Below, one piece after another: positions 9,201 to 19,685 of a stretch of DNA of 64,000 nucleotides. The stretch lies in the NCBI RefSeq assembly GCF_963675165.1, contig NC_087389.1:5120120-5184119 (forward strand). The letters are read 5' to 3'. This stretch comes from Halichondria panicea (Eukaryota > Porifera > Demospongiae > Suberitida > Halichondriidae). The first letter of the stretch is position 1; each line of letters begins with the position of its first letter. Below the pieces are notes generated by a model. That model was not told the origin of the DNA and searched no databases. It worked only from the letters and a program-made list of their open reading frames with translations. A program made the position numbers and the translations under genes.

Positions 9201-10394
9201 CATTGCTCCACCTAACAACGCTATATTGCTAACGAAAATGCATTCTTCGAAAGAGACAGAATTTCTCATTAAAAGTTTGTCCATTAGATGAGTGTAATAG
9301 ACAACAGAAGACACACGAACTCCACCCCCAGAACCTTTGCTAGACTCAGTGACGTAACAAGTATTGTCAGTAAAATGAGAACCTGTAACGTTAATAACAT
9401 TTTGAATTGTGTTATCGGCTATTACAATGTTCAATCCGGCCCCCCAGCCTGCACTATTGTTACTGAAAGTACAATTGTTTATAGTAATAGTGTTCTTCAT
9501 TGCAGTGCCTTTGAAATAGAGGGAAAGTCCCCCACCACGACCAAAAGAAGAATGAATTTCATTTCTGGGTAGGATTGTAGTATCTGAACCATTATCACCA
9601 GACTGATCTATACCACGATTTAGAGAAAATGAACACCCCTCAAAAGTGTACACAGCATCACTATTGTTCTCAGTTTGTGTATTGTTCCCTCCACATGTAT
9701 TGTCCCCCGGCTTACAATAGTTGAACTCCACAGCGAACCCTCCACCTCCAGACTCGTTTTTATTGCTCTCATTAATCCTGTTGTTATCAAAATGTGAGTT
9801 GTCGATGTAATTCTCACCCGCCACACTGTACATGACCACACCCACTGCATTGGTACTGTTAGAGACACTCATGTGAGACATATTAACATTGCGGCAATTG
9901 TAAAAGTACAGGCCAACTTGAATTGAAATCAATTGCAGAGTTTTTGATGTAAAATTTGAGCTAGTACTTGGTCTCCATGCTCCACAATAAAGAAAGCTCA
10001 CTCTAGTAACGTTAATATTGGTAGAGTTAATAAATGCCAGTCCAGCACCTTCCATGCACTCTACTGTAGCGGTACCATTGTCTCCAACAAAGGCTATTTG
10101 TGAACCTTCTGTGAACAACATATTAGTCGCATTATTAGCCAATTTGTGGTGGTTAGCATTAGAGCTAAGATAGAAAATAGTCGAGTGTTGTTTGTCTGGA
10201 AATGCTAAAGCAATGTTTATATCACCACAAGGATGCTCCACTGAGTTAGTATAGCAGGAGCTATCATTGACGCTATTTGGATTGCCCAGATCAATGTATA
10301 TTGTGTGTTGGTATTCAGTGGACTGCAAGCATTCACTCCCACAGGCACATAGCACCAGGAGCACTACTAGCGCTAGCGGCAGTGTCCGAGGCAT
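6294..10394 (-). CDS. Beta-helix multi-pass membrane protein, gene 2
   Basis: An uninterrupted frame of 1366 residues. The order is: signal peptide 1-22 (MPRTLPLALVVLLVLCACGS); Asn-rich beta-helix to about residue 620 with many N-x-A-x-x-G-G motifs and potential N-glycosylation sites; a linker with FPGHTFKL and DDLDHDV; CPPGF and CKCIGG; the Cys module HRTGPLCGECLKNYS near 840; and nine membrane segments from about 876 to 1268, including DAFRGCYKTNCKYFTGIYFLFR before the sixth. The cytoplasmic tail carries VEEQPLL (acidic dileucine) and FNRAEEN. The ATG follows a splice acceptor (TTTACAG) by a few bases; a noncoding first exon lies about 1.1 kb upstream. An 8-bp deletion against gene 3 creates the stop early, so the last residues (SSKSSGVHTD in gene 3) are lost. 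Function is inferred only: surface receptor- or channel-like. Confidence 0.88.
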   Translation of the reverse strand: MPRTLPLALVVLLVLCACGSECLQSTEYQHTIYIDLGNPNSVNDSSCYTNSVEHPCGDINIALAFPDKQHSTIFYLSSNANHHKLANNATNMLFTEGSQIAFVGDNGTATVECMEGAGLAFINSTNINVTRVSFLYCGAWRPSTSSNFTSKTLQLISIQVGLYFYNCRNVNMSHMSVSNSTNAVGVVMYSVAGENYIDNSHFDNNRINESNKNESGGGGFAVEFNYCKPGDNTCGGNNTQTENNSDAVYTFEGCSFSLNRGIDQSGDNGSDTTILPRNEIHSSFGRGGGLSLYFKGTAMKNTITINNCTFSNNSAGWGAGLNIVIADNTIQNVINVTGSHFTDNTCYVTESSKGSGGGVRVSSVVYYTHLMDKLLMRNSVSFEECIFVSNIALLGGAMALFYHHQQFSHRHQVFNASISGCSFESNSARLGSAVSVDTEHYYPKGELGTAVFSSCVFNNNTIVYLDPEVAQYSVGIGALYVSEIPVTFEGYMCFHFNNGTALAVVGTIVTISDQTNLEFKNNSGSNGGAISLLGIATLIIGKGTSFLFANNLARLNGGAIFNKYIGKEDLRSSVKCFLQYADPFENPKTWDTKFTFDSNQAGKLGQSIFSSTILPCAMFQRATNNITNVTDIFCWNTSTWVYKNSKCSKEIYTSPRYFRQNKPNQSIFPGHTFKLHIEAKDDLDHDVSSSTVYTAYTNSSLTSEVQHAYAYISDQYVGISGSENQNITLILNTDGFRDWHVEINLEMLKCPPGFASSSDNANTTCKCIGGGLGTFQGNLICNEDDLISEIRNGYWIGFVPVYNNTKLYMGSSALVHKYSKNETFRLSKRYDHLDKIQCSHLHRTGPLCGECLKNYSTAVNTFDYSCVQCNRNTTNFTLNVVAYLGLTYLPYLVIFVIIIYFDIRLMSGPLVGFILYAQLIGSGVIDLTLNTSPYFKGGDSPHKIQRMYRIAYGIFNLNTFSQFMEPFCIRENLNALDVICLDYAVAAFPLLLIIVIRLLMPLRSFKFFSKKRRIGNVSTAVAVNNMNKPIEKPLIHVFVGFIYLSYTKYSLTSTKLFSTTEIFDQDGVTPNITLIYYAGQYYFGQKDYVLPYGLLAITIFIFVAVLLPLLLLGPLDFMNWLLDQPKFYFLTRYWPTLRINIFLDAFRGCYKTNCKYFTGIYFLFRLIIFLIYVFSSNEVLLRLWQLIFVVLLLMLVVWKQPYQKKFLNCLDSLILFNVVLINSISIYLHVQHIAEVRSEYPRVFFALGVILIWLPMVYFVLYLCWLILHKRRVYYLAVYRLRPVINCFRKLCGEPALVEEQPLLNPAPYSDNTVSYDADTDLFNRAEENVRSRRLQRENRKSPNNTNSSSGGSAQSGGSSATPNTN

Positions 10395-10398
10395 TGCT

Positions 10399-11488
10399 CT
10401 GTAAATACATAAATGTAATGAGAATTGTGAATTGGTAAGTGGATTTAGACAACTACTAAGTATTAGGCCACTGCAACTTTGACTTTACATGCTTTAGTTT
10501 CCCGTCCTACTCCCTCATGCTCATTAGCTCACCTCATGGATTTGTCTATTATTCCATTGTTGACCTTTGTACCTTGTTATTGTTGCATTACGTGCCATGA
10601 GAAAGTCTTTTTGAAGCACTAACAAGCTGCTACCTGTACCTAGTAGCTACGTACATGTAGCTAGCTGCTATAGTGTTACTGATTTTTTTGGCTGCCATGT
10701 GCAGAAATCAAGAGTTCACTGAGGCTACTACCGTATAGCGCGAAATGTTCGAGGGCAGCTTAATTTTTGCGGATTTTGTGGGTTAGCAATCCTACACGAA
10801 AATAAGGCCACGAAAATTGTTCTTAATTAGAATTATCTGCTAATAACGTGCAAAGATTTAAAGGCGTGGCTTCCGATAAGCAGTCATTCCGCGAACATTG
10901 TGCAATGAAATATATGCTAAAAACGGGCTTTCTTGCTAATGCTGACTGAACATTTCAAATTAAACGTTTACCGTATATGCTCGATCAAAGGCCGCTCTTG
11001 TATAAAGACCGCATGCACCCTTGCTAGCAAAATGGTAGCCGTTCTCAAATACCGCATAGCGCGAAATTTTCGAGACACTTATATTTCTAAGATTGGCCTC
11101 TTAAAAGCGAGTTCAAGTTTATGTAGGTGAAAAAAACTGTTGATGACAAACTAAATTAGGTTGTTGAATTAGCTGAAACTAATAAATGCCGCTCTTGAAC
11201 AGTGGCCTCTCTCGAATTGTAGCCAGCAAAATGAAACATTCAGTAGCCACGGCTCCTGATCAAGCATAATTATACGGTATTTGTGATTAATTATTCGTAA
11301 TAGACAGCTTGTCCTCATCAACATTTTAAAATTTCCCATCGGGAAATTAAAGTCAAAGTTGCAGTGGCCTAACATAGTGTAGAATACTGTCAATAGTTGC
11401 ACAGTGATCGACGTATTAAATAGCTATAGAATGAATGCTTTCCCACACACTCTTATTTATTTTACCTCAGATTTATAATTAAACTCAC
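10399..11488 (-). other. 5' UTR intron of gene 2
   Basis: On the minus strand a GTGAG donor (from 11488) follows the conserved exon-1 sequence AAGCTTCATG, and a TTTACAG acceptor ends at 10399, five bases before the ATG. The same arrangement occurs in genes 3 and 4 with introns of about 260 bases; this one is larger because it holds repeat sequence (GTATAGCGCGAAA-type motifs near 10732 and 11055). There is no coding potential I trust inside. Confidence 0.65.
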
Positions 11489-11637
11489 CATGAAGCTTCC
11501 TTACAATGGCTCTCCAACCTTCGGCTCACTGCTTGAAGCTCTTCTGATCTGAACTAAATGCAAGGCAGAGGTGTGGCTTGTGGATCCATGTTTTGCATGT
11601 ACCAGCATACCAGTGGCTTCTTGACTCCAACACACCG

Positions 11638-13524
11638 TAGACTCGCAAGCCACTCCCTTTTCTCTGATTGGACGGGGGCGGGAGAAAAGGGACTGGTGAC
11701 TCTGGGACACATTTTGTGTCTCTACCAGAATTTGGGTAGAGATTATTCATTGATTTTTCCACGTGATCCAAAAATTGCGTGAGGTTAAGTAGAATTGCGT
11801 AGCCTGCAAAAGTGATCGCGGGCTTCTTAGCTACAGTTTAAGAATGGATGCTAGTGCTAGAAAAGAGAAGATGATGGAGTAATAACATCATCAGGCATTC
11901 AGCTAGGATATAGTCATCTAAGACACCAGCAGAGATTAGCTTGTTTTAGTTTTACGTGATGAGAACTGGCAGCCGAAAGTTATTGGTTGCCTAAAGCTTT
12001 TAATAACCTGTACAATACAAGACAGATAATGGCAGACGGCAGCAGTTGAATTGAGAGTAGTCAGACTTGTACAAGCTGTCTTAAATCGCTGCCACTCCTC
12101 GGTTCAAAGAAGGACTGCCAAGATTTCTACGTTCATCAGCTGTTCCATGCTAATCCACAAGTTATGGCACAACAGACACTGGTACAAGGATCTATTAAAT
12201 CAAAAGGCTGGCTAAATAGATCTGTATACTTGTCTTCTGTGTGTCTTTAGCTTTTGACACATCAGAATAAATTGGATAATTTGCACGTGACATTAATATT
12301 TAATAGCATTCCTGATTTACACTAGCCTCGATCCCAGGCCGAGTTTTCGCTTTTATAACGGTTAGGCGAACAACTGGGCCTGGTACTAGTTGTCTGCGCA
12401 TGCGTCAGTCGTTCGTCAGATTCTGACGAATGGATATTCTCGTTCACTTTCGTGACATTTATATTCGTGTACTATCGTGTACTAGAAGTCAGTTCCCGTT
12501 TTATCATTATTGGAATCGATTGGAATGGCTCTTAGCTGAAGCTTCTCTCTTCTCTGAAGCTTATTCTGAAGACTGAACAACAAGGGAAGAGGTATAAAGC
12601 TTTGTCAAGCTTGTTAAGGTCAGATATTTTTGTGTGGGCCCTATGGCTATGCTATCAAGTTTTGTTCATGTTTGGCAAGATCTACCGGTAGGTAGACTAT
12701 AGTTTCATCATTAATATGGTGGATCAAGTGAAGAGTGTGAGCTAGAGAACTTGGTGCTGCCATCATCAGCTCGTCGACAATGACACTATAACACGAGAAA
12801 TTTAATATGTATAGATCTACACGTATTTAGAATGTCTACTTCTCTGTACAGGAGCAATGGCTAATATCCAGCTATCCCAACAGTGCTCCTCTTGGCTATA
12901 CTAACGGACGAGACTGGACAGTTTGAGGTAAGGGTTTAACCGTCTTTGGTTTCTTTTAATATTGTCCTATACTCACAGGACTGGAGTATGACCTGCTCAT
13001 TCGAGCGTTGCTGGGTAGCTCAGAGACATCAAGAGAATCTACGTTTTCTCAAGCAAAATTTAACTGAGTTACGAGTTGGGGCCTAGAATCAGAGAAGTCC
13101 AGCAGCCTGCTAAATCTTTTTGAAACGTAATTTGAAGGCATTCAATCATCCTGAAGTTGCCCTGGGTCACTGTAATTGTGCTGCAGCACAACTGGCAACT
13201 CCCCAGGCCTTTGTGAAGCAGCTCCCTATGTGCATCTTTTGTGTACTCCCTATGTGCATCTTTTGTGTACTCACTCTGTGCATTTTCTGTGTACAAATTT
13301 CGATTATTGATTTATTAAATATTTTTGCCGACCACAAATATACAATGAAAATTTGACGCATGCGCAGACAACTAGTACCAGGCCCAGTTGTTCGCCTAAC
13401 CGTTATAAAAGCGAAAACTCGGCCTGGGATCGAGGCTAGATTTACACAGCTGTAGCCCAGAGTCACCAGTCCCTTTTCTCCCGCCCCCGTCCAATCAGAG
13501 AAAAGGGAGTGGCTTGCGAATCTA
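11638..13524. mobile_element. Inverted-repeat transposon, outer, with 9-bp target duplication
   Basis: The ends are TAGACTCGCAAGCC and its inverse; the terminal inverted repeats are about 69 bp with roughly one mismatch at the second C/T. The 9-bp sequence AACACACCG stands directly on both sides (11629-11637 and 13525-13533). The insertion is in the promoter-upstream block that genes 3 and 4 have without it, next to CCAACAC. No transposase is visible. Nine-base duplications with long inverted repeats suggest a Mutator-like non-autonomous element; that class assignment is inference. The inner element 12323-13438 is nested in it. Confidence 0.85.
12323..13438. mobile_element. Nested inverted-repeat transposon with perfect 85-bp termini
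   Basis: The ends read TAGCCTCGATCCCAGGCCGA inward and are perfect inverted repeats of about 85 bp (12323-12407 and 13354-13438). The target duplication is GATTTACAC at 12314-12322 and 13439-13447. The interior has short sequences ending in acceptor- and donor-like signals (about 12850 and 12980), perhaps captured exon scraps, and a short direct repeat around 13225-13285 (CTATGTGCATCTTTTGTGTA twice). No recognisable transposase is present. Confidence 0.9.
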
Positions 13525-13779
13525 AACACACCGTACGTAGTGACCTCTCTCCACTATCTGTGCCTCCACTATATATCTATATAGTACACAGATACATCTG
13601 ATCAGTTTTGTTGCATTTATTGTTATGCTGAACTGCTTCTAATCTACAAGGTACAAAGCCAATTTATGCAGAAATGTATGCATGATTTTAGGTATTATTC
13701 ACCTGACCCAATACAAAATTGGGGAGGGCATGGTCAGACTATGGTATTAATATTATGTTATTATTGGCCATGGTGTCTG

Positions 13780-14110
13780 TTATTTTGTAAAATTATGTGC
13801 ATTTGAGAACCTAATGTAAACCATGCAGTAGCACAAATCAATGCCATGATGCAGTGCCTGGCCAGTATTGTTTGTGAAAAGAGTGCTGAAAAGAGTGCTC
13901 TCAATTGCCAGGCAGTAAATACCACGAAAGGGCGGGCAACGCAAAAGGGGATGTGCATGCACTCAAATGGGAATATGGCAAGCTGTGCTCTTTGAGCATG
14001 CATCGTCGACCATAATGAATTTTCGCTCTTCATACAGATTACTAACACATGGACGAGGTGCTTTTCCACTACTTAAATCCGAAAGTAGCAGTCCTGATGA
14101 TGGCACCAGT
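13780..14110 (-). pseudogene. Fragment of a locus-C-type beta-helix gene
   Basis: On the minus strand the peptide LFTNNTGQALH is readable at about 13850-13890 and matches LFMNNTGQALH of the decayed gene at 14487-18676. A second patch at about 14065-14110 matches the region around 18210-18260 at DNA level (AAATCCGAAAGTAGCAG). The order and spacing fit a truncated, damaged duplicate of the 5' beta-helix part. Confidence 0.5.
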
Positions 14111-14486
14111 AAGATAACCGCTGATCGGATAATTATTTTGGGCCCAATTAATAAGTTCCTGAACCATACAGGAGGGCACTGCTTCGTTAACAGGGAATTT
14201 CCCAGCAGTTAGTGGGCTCCTGACCTATGGTGTTTGATAGCTGTTACTCACGTACGTATTATAACCACACATAAAACACCCATTCACATTAAATACTTGT
14301 AATTGACCTCTAATGCAAGCTGCTATGTTGACTTTGATAGTTTGATATTCAGTGCAAAGGACACAATTATAGTACTATATAATTATTGTCTATATAGTCT
14401 ATCTCTCTAAAATAGCACAAAATATTAATTGCAAACAGCTTGTTATAGGAAGAGTATACTTATTAGCTATACATTATAAGACAGTT

Positions 14487-17400
14487 CTAGATGCCAAATT
14501 CTGCGTGTGTAACACATGGGTTGACTGCAGGCGGAGCGTCTGGTTTTCTGTAGTCCTCTGCAGTGAGGGGGGATAGTACGTCCAGGGCAGGTTCTCTCAG
14601 GATAGGAGAGTTGTAACGATCAGGGTCCGCTTCTTTCATGGCTACATCAGTTTTGCCCACAATGGTTGCCAATGGACGCATTGTCATGGAATTGTTAGCT
14701 CGTCGGAGTCTCATGTCTGCAACACCACCAGCTACTAAACTCTTTAAAGGTGTCCTTCATCTTCAACCATTAATTTTATCATTCTTCTTGAGTACGAATT
14801 GGTAAAAATGATAGCAGAGTGTTATCACAAATAGAGTGAATGATATAGTCATAGAAGTATTGGCTAGTGCTGACTGATTGCTCTTGGTATCTTTGACATA
14901 GGAAGTGCCAAATGCTAGAATAGCAAGATTGAATAGATAGAGAGTTTCGAGGGAATCGTGGAGCGTATCTTTATACAAGCCATTATTCAGTAGTTTCCAG
15001 ACAATCAGTCCAACTGAAAGTATCCCAGATGATAGCACAGGGAGAGAATTACCTGGTGCCAAGGCAGCTACAAGATTATGAACAATTAGAACAAAGAGGA
15101 GCAGTCCCACCCAATAGCGATGCTTGGGTTTGAATGGAGCATGGTATGCATCCATGAAGCCAGTGTAGTATGAGTTCTTGGTCCATTTCATAACCTTGGA
15201 ACAGTATGGAAACCATTGTCCAAAGAAGAGCAGTACAGTGAATAATCCACCAGCAATGAGAATTATGACAGCAGCAAAAAAGTGTGGAATGTGATTAAGA
15301 GTAAAGTATGGCACATTGCCGTCGTGCAACCAAACAATCTTGGTTGAACCGTCAGGATAATCCAAGACTCTGTATTGCAGTGCAGCACTGATAAACCGTA
15401 AGAATTTAGAGTAAGAGAGTAGGACAAGTGTGCCTAGGGCAGCAACTGGGTTCCTGTTGGAGAGGAGCTTTGCAAATGAGTCAAAGTACTTGCTCAAAAT
15501 GATTATTAAGAACATTAGAAGAAACAAGTAAGCAGGAAAGACAAGTTGAAGAAGTACTTTTGCTTGAGAGTTCATTCCATCATAAAAGCATGTCTCGATT
15601 CCCAAGTCAAGACTCACCCATGATACAAAAACTGTTAAAAAGTTGTTTAAACTAGAGGAAAAAATCGTCCTATTAGCAGCTACTATGTTGGCATAAAAAA
15701 TGAGCCCATGAATATGTCTAGTTGCTGTAGTGAAGTTGAGCACAAGAATAAAAATTACTAGCAATATGCCTGCCAGCGCAAATGGTATTAGTAGAAGAAG
15801 GTAACATTAGGGCATTGTTCACATCGTGACGTAGCCGGCACAAGACTGAGTCCTGATTCACATTTTCCACACAAAACACCGCTTCGATTGTAGGCACACT
15901 GTTTGTCAACATTGCTTAGACTGATGATGATCGGTTTTTCTACACAATAGTTAAATACACAGTTACTAACAACATATATACCCTGTTTCGTTGGTAGTAT
16001 TTATGAATTCCATCCATACATTGTTATTACTTTCCAGCTTAATGGTCCTATTTTCCTCAGAACAGTTTGTTATCTGATATTCTTGTTGTAGGACTGGATC
16101 ACAGTCACACCTGCACTCAGTATCGGACTGAATTGGTGTGAGTCCAATAGGGCATGTGCAGGGTAGAAAAAAAATATTGATGAGTTGTTTGGAAATTCCC
16201 AAATTGATGCATGGACCTTCGGCATAGAGTTCCACTTGAACGGAGCTGTCTTGTGAGAATACATTGTACTCTAATTCTGTGCACTGATTGCCAACTTCCT
16301 GTTCTGCCTGTCCTTCTTTGAGACGACCAACTCCACTCTCACTGACAACAGAACTGCGAATTGTGGCACTGATTGGATTTCTAACTTGGTCAACAGCCAT
16401 AACATTGACTTTAAACATGTGTCCCTTTCTTGTAAAAACATAGTCACTTTGTGAATAGTTGCAAAAAATTACTTGAACAGGCCTAGAGGAGATTGATAAT
16501 TTGGTGGAAGAGTTTATGGTGTTACTTACGTAGTCTAATCCATTTGAAGAAATGTCATATTCAACACTTTGACTTGCTGTACACCTGTCCAACAGACCTC
16601 CGTAGATGTCTGCTCCTGACTGAGTAGCTGTGTTGTTAGCCATGAATGTGTTAAAATGATTTATATCTTTGCTGGACACACTATGCAATTTAATAGTTTC
16701 AATAAAGCATTCATCAAAAATGGTTTGAGTAGCACCAATTACTGCTGCCCCTCCTCCACACGCGCTCCTTTCTGTCTTATCTTCCACAAATATCCCCCCT
16801 CCGTACTGAGCCAAATTGTTGTTAATCATTAACTTGGAAAGATATGCCTCAACAAGTAACCATTCATAAATGAGTTTTAATATATAACTTTGCTGTAGAT
16901 ACACTCCACCTCCATTAGCAGTTGCTGTGTTTGAGTCAATGTTGACATAATTATTATGATTGAACAATTTCAATGTTTGTAACCGCTGCATAAATACCTC
17001 CACCATTATTCTCAGCAAAGTTTCAACAATTTCACTTTGTGTACTTGGATACGCTACAGAGGAAGTTTTAATTTCTACTTTGCTTGAAAAAGCAAAAATG
17101 CCTCCACCATCCTGTGCTCTATTGTGACAGATCTTTATAGGCTTTTTTAAAAAGAGTTGACTATCTTTCAGAAATATCCCTCCTCCAAAGGTAGCTGTGT
17201 TGTTGGTGATAATCACTCCTTCTTTGTTGATATTAATGTCGCTCCGTTCAGCACTGATAGCTCCTCCCAGCACACCATGATTGTTACTGAGTGTTGTGGG
17301 TCCATTAAAGTGGACTCGACTGGAGAAACTATAGATGGGGCCATTGTTATTCATTATAATATTCGTTCCAGTGAATGTCATCTTTGACTGCAAAATGGTG

Positions 17401-18676
17401 AGTGCTCCACCACTAGCATAGTTGTTTGTCAGAATACTGTCAGAGACGAACACCGATCACTACCTAAGTCAACATTAATCGCTCCACCACTCTTGTTCGC
17501 TCTGTTGTTTGTCAGCGTGCTGTTGGAGAGGAATAAAAATACAAACATGACACTAATCGCTCCACCCCTCCTGTTTGCTCTGTTGTTTGTCAGTTTACTG
17601 TCGGAGATGGACACATTAGAATTACCTATTAAGCTGACGGAAACGTTAACAACAAGAATCGCTCCACCATAGTAGTCAGCTTTATTGTTTGCCAGCTCAC
17701 TTTTGGAGATGGACACACTACCTATCAGAGCTAGGCCCAACATAAATCGCTCCACCAAAATTAGCTTTATTGTATGTCAGCTCACTGTTGGAGATGGACA
17801 CACTACCTATCAGAGAGTTAACATAAATCACTCCACCAAAATTAGCTTTATTGTTTGTCAGCTCACTGTTGGAGATGGACACACTACCTATCACTGAGTA
17901 AACAAAAATCGCTCCACCATGCAGAAAGGCTTTGTTATTTGTGAAGTTACACCAAGTAATCACTACAGTACCAGCTACCACTTCTACTGCTCCTCCGTTC
18001 ACAGCACTGTTATAGTTGAACTCCGTGTTGCTAATCAGTGCGTTGTTTGATTGAATGTCAACTGCTCCTCCATCATTTCTAGTGAACTTGCTATTTGCTA
18101 TGTAGACATCATCAGCATCAACGTGAAGTGCCTGACCAGTATTGTTCATGAAGAGAGTGCTGTCAATCGTTACAGTTTGAGTATTATCAATGTTTAATAT
18201 GTGGGGTTCCAGAAATTTGAAGTCCGAAAAGTAGCAGTATTTGATGTATACATCATTGGCATCATCAATGATTAAACTTTGATAAAAGTTTTGAGGTCCA
18301 ACATTTATTCCAACAAAACTCAAGCGTTCAATACTCAATTCAGTAATACTAACAAAACGTATGACACCATTGCTATTGAATCCGACTACAGTTGTACTTG
18401 TATTCAGGCCAGTGATTTGCACATATGAGAAGTTGAAAATCAATAACTGCTCAGTTAACACATGATCTCCAGGTAGAAAGCTCAAGGTGAGATTGTCTCC
18501 ACCAGATAACAGGTCTGTTTTAACAAGCTGCTCGAGTGTGAAACAAGTTCCATTTCGATAGTCACTACACAAGTCAGTTGAATTCACCGACACAATGTGA
18601 TAGCGCTCACTCCTGGTAACAGTATAGCTAGTGACAGGAGCAGTACTAACCAGTTGAGAATATTTTTGGACAGCAT
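14487..18676 (-). pseudogene. Decayed beta-helix multi-pass membrane protein, subfamily C
   Basis: The minus-strand pieces line up in order but in changing frames. They are: signal peptide MLSKNILNWLVLLLSLAILL (from 18676); N-terminal and beta-helix coils (18593 to about 15970) with NNKANFGGAIYV-type repeats; a Cys module NRSGVLCGKCESGLS (about 15890); seven or more membrane segments (15800-14766) including DAYHAPFKPKHRYWVG; and a tail MRLRRANNSMTMRP (from 14714). I see breaks after the signal peptide (about 18610), at about 17735 (7 extra bases in a repeat), about 17440, about 15972 (one extra T) and about 15790, and TGA-x-TGA in frame at 14760-14765 just before the tail. The tail is in the same frame as the membrane part. 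It is related to the main family only through the Cys module and membrane region. Confidence 0.75.
17482..17935 (-). repeat. 81-bp tandem beta-helix coil repeats
   Basis: The CTCCACC start of each unit recurs at 17482, 17560, 17662, 17750, 17831 and 17912. The last spacings are 81, 81 and 88 bases. Each 81-bp unit encodes a 27-residue coil of the type SISNSELTNNKANFGGAIYV. The 88-base unit carries 7 extra bases that break the frame. The DNA-level similarity of neighbours indicates recent unequal exchange inside the beta-helix. Confidence 0.8.
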
Positions 18677-19000
18677 ATCTGAGGTGAATAATTATTATAG
18701 TTACTACTAGATTGATGTTATGCTTATAATACTGCTAAGGAAAAGTGATGACCTCAGAGAAACTACAATGAAAGTCTGCGCCTATGCTGCTCCCAAATAA
18801 CTTTATAGACGCTAGCTGCAGTCATGTAGATCTATACGTTGCATGCTAGCATAGATATGGAGTGCTCAATAATATCAACTCATTTGCTGAATTGATGTCG
18901 CAATCTTTTCTTCTGATAATTCACTGCTTTTGCTATTCAATGCTCTTAATAATTGTGTTGAAACATGCAGTATCCCACACTTGCATGATTTGAGTTAACT

Positions 19001-19312
19001 GTTTTAGGTAGTTGCATTGTGTGTCAGTGACATGTGAGAGGATTGCTTTAGGTATATGTCAGTGACATGTGAGGGGACTGCTTTAGGTAGTGGCATTGTG
19101 TGTCAGTAGTGACATGTGAGAGGACTGTTTTAGGTAGTGGCATTGTGTGTCAGTAGTGACATGTGAGAGGACTGTTTTAGGTAGTGGCATTGTGTGTCAG
19201 TAGTGACATGTGAGAGGACTGTTTTAGGTAGTGGCATTGTGTGTCAGTAGTGACATGTGAGGGGACTGTTTTAGGTAGTGCATGGCGTTATGTGTATGCC
19301 ATGTGAGAGGAC
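19001..19312. repeat. 47-bp minisatellite
   Basis: About six head-to-tail units hold the core TTTTAGGTAGTGGCATTGTG followed by TGTCAGTAGTGACATGTGAG. The central units are spaced exactly 47 bp apart (for example 19094, 19141, 19188). The outer units are shorter and degenerate. It has no dyad or spacer/repeat alternation, so it is not a CRISPR. Confidence 0.9.
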
Positions 19313-19685
19313 CTTATACTATATAGATCTATAATTTATATTATGTAGTTCTTTGACTATCTACAGTTAGACACTGCATGCTTTGGAGTTGTCTATGCAT
19401 GGGATTTAGAAGCAGGCACTGATTTAGTATCCCGAGTATATAGCGAGGGTACTAAAGTGGCTGAGGCTTTTAAATCACATGGATGCTGACAGAACAGATA
19501 CTACAGTGTGCATGCGGATTGGATCGAGTTATGCTCTCGCAGGATTTCTACGCTTTTTGGTGTTTCACATTGCAAATGTTTTTGTGGTATTATAGTATAT
19601 TAGTCCCATAGTATACAGAGGCATTTTCCCCATGTACTTCCCATGTACATCTTATCTATCGAACTAAAAAACATTTGCCTATTGC

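Noticed and set aside
11501..11782. Overlapping 70-80 residue frames near the start of the outer element at 11.6 kb
   Set aside because: They span the conserved promoter block and the inverted terminus, both noncoding elsewhere.
12840..13030. Possible exons inside the inner nested element
   Set aside because: Acceptor- and donor-like signals are present, but the short translations contain stops and no recognisable domain.
19001..19312. CRISPR-like array
   Set aside because: Head-to-tail minisatellite without spacers, in a eukaryotic sequence.
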